A stretch of DNA of 64,000 bases. Source: Pocillopora verrucosa. Lineage: Eukaryota; Cnidaria; Anthozoa; Scleractinia; Pocilloporidae. Under the pieces are notes generated by a model, which was not told the DNA's origin, did not search any database, and was given only the letters and a program-made list of their open reading frames with translations. Position numbers and translations under genes: made by a program. Shown piece after piece: positions 59,081 through 64,000 of this stretch (its first letter is position 1; every line of letters starts with the position of its first letter). Location: NCBI RefSeq assembly GCF_036669915.1, contig NC_089313.1, positions 13,967,940 through 14,031,939 of the forward strand, written 5' to 3'.

Positions 59081-60403
59081 ATGTCTGTCGGAGAAGAAAA
59101 CTGGCAAAGACCCACCATCAAAGAGAGAACCAAGTTTTTTTTCAACAACGATCGCCTCAGCGATATCAAGTTCGTTGTTCGCAAGATGGATGGTGAAAGC
59201 GAAAGTAAACAAGTGATTCCTGCTCACAAGTTCGTGCTGTCGATCAGCAGTCCTGTTTTTGAGTCCATGTTTCACGGTGAGTTGGCGGAGACTAGAGACT
59301 CTATTGAACTGCCCGACTGTGACTACGAGAGTCTCTTGGAGTTGTTTCGTTTCATGTACAGCGATGAAGTCAACTTGAGCGGAAGTAATATCATGGGAGT
59401 GTTGTATTTAGCGAAGAAATACATGGTGCCGTCACTAGCTGAGAAGTGCTCGGAATATCTACTGAAGAACTTGGATCCATCCAATGTTTTCAGTATCCTT
59501 CCATCCGCACAGAAATATCAAGAGAAAGACCTGATGGAACGATGCTGGAAAGTGGTCGATGACCAGACGGAACAAGCTGTGAAATCGGATGGATTTGCAT
59601 TAATTGAGAGGTCACTACTTACAGAAATAATAATACGAGACACTCTCATGATCAAAGAGATCGATCTGTTTAAAGCTGTTGACTTGTGGGCCACTGAAGA
59701 ATGTAAGAGGCAAGGTTTAGAGGCGGTAGGTGCAACAAAAAGAAGAATCCTTGGAGAAGAAATTGTCAAAGCAATACGCTTCCCAATAATGAAACTGGAA
59801 GATTTCTCAAGTGTTGTTTTAGCCAGTGATGTCCTGACAAAAGAAGAAATCGTCAGTCTCGTCAGACACCTGACTTCTGTCTCCACGTCAGGATTTTCCG
59901 AAACAACAAGATCTGGTTTTAATGGGGCAATTCAAAGATGTTATAGATTCAACTCACCACTTGATAATGGATGGAGTTATAGTGGCCACCCAGATGTCAT
60001 CGATTTCACTACAGACAAAGACATTGCCTTATGTGGAGTACGCTTCTTTGGTCAAAAAGACAGCAATTACTCGGTAGATTTCAACCTCACGATAGTCGAA
60101 ACTGCAACAGTGTTGATGTCTTTGCGAATAGAACCAATTCAAACAAAACCATTGCAAGCCGAGAAATACAGTTACAGCGGTTTTGAATTGATTTTCAGCA
60201 CAAAAATCATGTTAAAGAAAAACACCCGGTACCGTTTAAGTGCTTTAATAGCGGGTCCTGTTTCAGCGCGTGGAATGGACGGTGTCAGTTATGTTCAGTG
60301 TTCAGGGGTAACTTTCACATTCATGAACAGTGACATCCCATATAATAATGGAAGTACAGTTTGTGACGGGCAGTTTCCCGAACTGATCTTTTGTCTCGAA
60401 TAA
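59081..60403 (+). CDS. BTB-BACK-PHR protein, BTBD6/BTBD3-like (intronless, 440 aa)
   Basis: A single uninterrupted frame. Residues about 15-130 are a BTB/POZ domain (SDIKFVV, IPAHKFVLSISSPVFESMF, IELPDC, LLELFRFMYSDEV). About 131-250 are a BACK helical region. About 285-439 are a PHR domain (GVRFFG, VSYVQCSGVTFTF, ending PELIFCLE). Length and order fit BTBD3/BTBD6-type adaptors of Cullin-3 ubiquitin ligases, which bind substrates through the C-terminal domain; the exact partner is unknown. Lack of introns and two decayed relatives within 7 kb fit a locally expanding family. The ATG follows a TATA-like element by 110 bases. No disabling change seen. Confidence 0.88.
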   Translation: MSVGEENWQRPTIKERTKFFFNNDRLSDIKFVVRKMDGESESKQVIPAHKFVLSISSPVFESMFHGELAETRDSIELPDCDYESLLELFRFMYSDEVNLSGSNIMGVLYLAKKYMVPSLAEKCSEYLLKNLDPSNVFSILPSAQKYQEKDLMERCWKVVDDQTEQAVKSDGFALIERSLLTEIIIRDTLMIKEIDLFKAVDLWATEECKRQGLEAVGATKRRILGEEIVKAIRFPIMKLEDFSSVVLASDVLTKEEIVSLVRHLTSVSTSGFSETTRSGFNGAIQRCYRFNSPLDNGWSYSGHPDVIDFTTDKDIALCGVRFFGQKDSNYSVDFNLTIVETATVLMSLRIEPIQTKPLQAEKYSYSGFELIFSTKIMLKKNTRYRLSALIAGPVSARGMDGVSYVQCSGVTFTFMNSDIPYNNGSTVCDGQFPELIFCLE

Positions 60404-61234
60404 TCAGTGAATAGTAACATACAGCTTCGCTGTTAAGGATCTGATGAGCATTGGGAAGATGAGCGGCCCTAGCTCCGACTGAAAACTCGCATTTTTTCGT
60501 TTTCTCCACACTCAAAACAAAAATTATCTATATCACTTTCTCCCCATCATTCAGCCTTTCCTTTGTTTGTTTGTTTTTTCCCCTCAACGTATTAGAGGAA
60601 ACTGCCGAATCAGGAGCATCACTATAGAGCCAATACCACGTTCGTAGACGGTGATTTATAATAATCGTTAAATCAACAGAAATTTTGTCTGAGCAAAATG
60701 CGCATGAGAATTAGAAGAAAATATTCAGTTAATAACTTTTAATTAATAGAATATCTCAAAGATTGCTACTTCTATAATTTATCGAACTCTAACATTTTTA
60801 AATCCAAATCTTAAGCTTACAGTTGCGGTGTTAATAACAGTTTTGTACTGTGTCTAGCTTTTCACGTTTGATCTTTTAGGACAATCATTGGATGTACCTT
60901 TTTTAAGTTACTTTGGAGGCAACAATAGCTATCAAACACCTTTACTGTCTCCTTTAATACATCTCGATTTTTCTTCTTGGTTAGTTTGTGAAGAGAATAT
61001 TTTCGATTAAACACGTCAGTTTTTTGGTATATATTGCCCTCAATTAGCTGGTGATATTGATTTTCAAAAGCTGTGGTGTATAACCCTTAAGGAAAATCGA
61101 CCATTCTTACATTTACTCAAAAACACAATCACATTCGACAATTCTTGGTGCCTTTGATCATTCCCCCAAACAAGCCATTTCAAACTGTTATGGGACTCAG
61201 TAGTGTCCTCGATCGCTATAGGCATCGAGTTCCT
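60404..61234. other. Intergenic stretch
   Basis: AT-rich 3' flank of the BTB gene. No exon recognised before the retroelement. Confidence 0.45.
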
Positions 61235-62575
61235 TTTTAGTTGTGCAAGTTGTGCTGGAGCAAGTTGGACAGTAAACAGTTTGCTCTCCCAGGAAGATCT
61301 ACCACGCAGGCATTGGTATATTTACTTCACACAATTTTGGAGACGATTGACCGTGGTGAGATGTATGTCAGGTTGTTTTTTCTGACTTCTCTAAGGGATT
61401 TGATCTTGTGGATCATAATGCTCTACTGCATGAACTGGATAACCTGGATGTGGACCCACATTTGATGAGGTGGATTGCTGCCTTCCTCACAAATAGGAAA
61501 CAGTGGGTGAGGGTGAGGGTGAGGACGGTGCTGTCCCCAACAATACAGCTGAATGGCGGAATTCCCCAAGGAACTAAATTGGCCCCTATCTTGTTTTGTA
61601 TTCTTGTGAACAGTATGGCCTTTAATTGTAAAAATAGAGTTAAATATGTAGATGACGCTACAGTTATGGAGTTTGTCCCAAGGTTTTCTCCTTCATACTT
61701 GAATTTTACTGTGTCCGAAATTTACTCGTTTGCTTTCTCTAGGGGAATGGTTCTCAACAGCAAGAAGTGCAAAGAAATGTGCATTACGTTTTTACAGTAT
61801 TGCCCGTTTTCGCCACCCCCTTTAGCTGTTGGTAATTCTATAATAGAAAAGGTTTCCTGTTACAAGTTGTTGGGGGTACACTTATCAGATAACTTAACGT
61901 GGAACGAGCATGTATTTCATATTGTAAAGAAAGGAAACAAGAGGTTATATGTAATACGTGCTCTTAAGAAGTGTGGTTTAACTGATGGGCAGCTTATCTT
62001 GGTCTACTGTAGCATCATCAGATCTGTCTTGGAGTATGCAAGTCCTATATGGGCTGGCCTCACGCAGTACTTGAGTGATCAAATTGAGTCGGTTCAAAAG
62101 AGGGCTCTAAAAATCATTTTCCCGTTTATGAGTTATGAGGACGCGCTTAAGAAGTCAGGCTTAATTAATCTATGCCAGAGGAGGGAGGACGCATGCGTCA
62201 CTTTCCTTAAGCGGAGTTACTACTTTCTGACCTACTACGAAATTTAGTACCGCGATGTCAATTTTCAAGACCATATGCCCTCAGGGCAGGAAGAACTGTG
62301 TCTGTACCTACCTCCTCAAGATCTATTAGATTTGGAAATTTTTGTACTATTAAATACCACAATCATGTGTAATATACTTAACTGCAATTTATCTTATTAC
62401 TTAAAGTATTTAATGTTTACACAATATTTAATATTTATATTTAATTGATATCTAAAATAGTTCTATGTATGCATAATGTAGAAGTATTTGTAAATAATGA
62501 CCCGCCTTGTAATTCAGTTTCTACTGCAAGAAGGCTGAATAAATGATCATCATCAAACGATCACCATCAAAGGCT
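61235..62575 (+). mobile_element. 5'-truncated CR1/L2-type non-LTR retrotransposon
   Basis: The reverse transcriptase part starts at about 61250 with KQFALPGRSTTQALVYLL, shifts frame at the T-run near 61375 (then SDFSKGFDLVDHN) and continues open to a stop at 62245-62247. Motifs: GGIPQGTKLAPILF, the catalytic KYVDDATVM (YVDD), SCYKLLGVHLSDNLTWNEHV, and a C-terminal block with EYASPIWAG and VQKRALKIIF. The 3' UTR ends near 62575 with AATAAATGATCATCATCAAA, a short repeat tail typical of this group. Endonuclease and first ORF are missing, so the copy is not autonomous. Confidence 0.85.
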
Positions 62576-63232
62576 TGCACTTCAGAGAAGAGCGATCCCC
62601 GAAAAACTAACATCGACGAATTACATTTTCGATGAACTGTTCATATTTAACGTTGCTCTTGACCGCTGTTACAATTTGGGCACACACTGTGTTCTTTGTC
62701 ACTATTTTAGGAACCTTTCCGAAATCACAACATCACAAAACCAAATGCTGTGCATTGTCTTTGAGATGTTAGGAAAACTTTCTAAAGCCTCTTAGCGATT
62801 TCATGATCATTACCATAACTATGACAAATATTGTTATAATCGTCGTTACAAATTTTCTTTTCAGTCTGTTAAGCAGTGTAAGGCAAGAGTCATGCTTAAA
62901 ACCAGAAACTCAGTCCAATTTAACCTTCGTAGGTTATACTTCATTAATCTTGTGTTGTTACCGTGACTTTTTATTATGTCTTGAATAGGAAATCGTGAAA
63001 ATATGTTCCCGCAAGGCACAAAAAATAATTAATAAGGACGGAGTAAAAGGGAAAAATGTAATTGGTGATTCAAGTGATTTCGTTCTGGACTTCTGTCCTC
63101 CGGGGATAAAAGTCAGGTACACTTTTGCCCTGGGCTGAATCTGGGAAGGAGGCGAGTAACTCACACAACCAAAGTGAGGTTACCGCAATCAATGAAAAAA
63201 AAAACGGAAGAATACAATAATATGTGACCACT
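62576..63232. other. Intergenic stretch between retroelement and BTB copy
   Basis: No exon recognised. Confidence 0.4.
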
Positions 63233-63355
63233 TATATTTAAATTTTGAAAAGTTGCCACCAGCCGTCCTCTCTTCGTGCTCCGATAATTTGAAAACTCCT
63301 CTGCCTTGCAAACTGAAGCGAACTGTCCCTGTTTCTTAAGCCACCAGCCGCTATC

Positions 63356-64000
63356 ATGTCTCTCACCAAAGAAAATTTGCAAACAACCCGACCAACCATC
63401 AGAGAAAGAACCAAGTTTTTTTTCAACAACGAACGTTTCAGCGATGTCAACTTCCTTTTTCGGAAGATGGACGGTGAACGGGAAAGTAAACATGTGATTC
63501 CTGCTCTCAAGTTGGTACTGTCGATCTGTAGCCCTGTGTTTGAAGCCATGTTTTACGGCGAGTTGCCGGAGACTAAACAATCTATTGAACTGCCTGACTG
63601 TAACTACGAGAGTCTCTTGGAGTTGTTTCGTTACATATACAGCGATGAGGTGGCTTTGAATTGAAGTAACGTGATGAGAGTATCTGATCGACGAAAAGAC
63701 AAAGGAAGCTTTGAGAACGGATGAATTTGCGACAATTCAGAGGTCCTTACTTAAAGAGGTAATCATTAGAGACAATCTATCCGTTGATGAGATAGATCTC
63801 TTTAAAGCTGTTGACTTGTGGGCCACAAAGGAATGTGAGAGACAAGGTATAGAGGCACATGGTGACACAAAAAGAAGAATTATTGGAGAACAAATTGTCC
63901 AAGCCATACGCTTCCCAACAATGAAGGAGGCAGACTTTGCTGGTGCGGTGCTTGACAGTGACATTTTAACAAAACACTAGATTATCAGTATCTTCAAATA
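63356..64000 (+). pseudogene. Broken BTB-BACK copy (in-frame stops and deletion), runs off the window
   Basis: Starts with ATG and an almost intact BTB first half (SDVNFLFRKMDGERESKHV, VLSICSPVFEAMF, LLELFRYIYSDEV). It hits a TGA at 63662-63664. About 70 codons present in the copy at 59081 are then missing, and the frame resumes with EALRTDEFATIQRSLLKEV and the BACK region. A second stop (TAG, 63978-63980) replaces a Glu codon of the intact copy. The PHR part, if any, lies beyond the window end. Confidence 0.8.

Overview
The window looks like nuclear DNA of a cnidarian, most likely a stony coral or a related anthozoan. It has intron-rich genes with GT-AG introns, ShK-type cysteine modules, a minicollagen-type Cys pattern, an NMDA-type glutamate receptor, tRNA-derived SINE units, MITE-like repeats and a CR1/L2-type retroelement. 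Species and gene names cannot be fixed from sequence alone. All spliced models below were built by eye from splice signals, reading phase and, where possible, comparison of paralogs inside the window.

Region 1 (about 1.3-21 kb) holds three paralogous genes for small secreted cysteine-rich proteins, oriented +, -, +. Each has a signal-peptide exon, then alternating ShK-like and 'CCWD' exons, then an 11-nt terminal coding exon. All junctions are phase 1. Two identical 215-bp tRNA-headed repeats sit in the fifth intron of the first gene. A decayed Harbinger-type transposase fragment lies near 13.4 kb and an orphan exon candidate at 20.9 kb.

Region 2 (21.4-26.1 kb) is a large 46-bp minisatellite. 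It contains a stretch organised as a 138-bp (3 x 46) higher-order repeat, and two copies of an unrelated segment of about 280 bp. From 26 to 36.8 kb the DNA is AT-rich and apparently gene-free, with MITE-like elements.

Region 3 (36.9-44 kb) is a complete five-exon ionotropic glutamate receptor of 890 residues, related to GluN1 in its ligand-binding core but with an atypical pore loop. Region 4 (45.3-52.2 kb) is a seven-exon secreted multidomain protein of about 945 residues: signal peptide, AbfB, long Gln/Asn/Lys-rich linker, unknown Cys-containing domain, TSP1, fibronectin type II, and a C-terminal CX3CX3CX3CX3CC motif as in minicollagen cysteine-rich domains.

Region 5 (55-64 kb) has three minus-strand exons of an AidB-like acyl-CoA dehydrogenase (incomplete), one intact intronless BTB-BACK-PHR gene, two broken BTB relatives on either side, a near-perfect foldback element and a 5'-truncated non-LTR retrotransposon.

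The genes do not form a pathway. The common theme of regions 1 and 4 is secreted, disulfide-rich modular proteins of the kind expected in venom, nematocyst, mucus or extracellular matrix.
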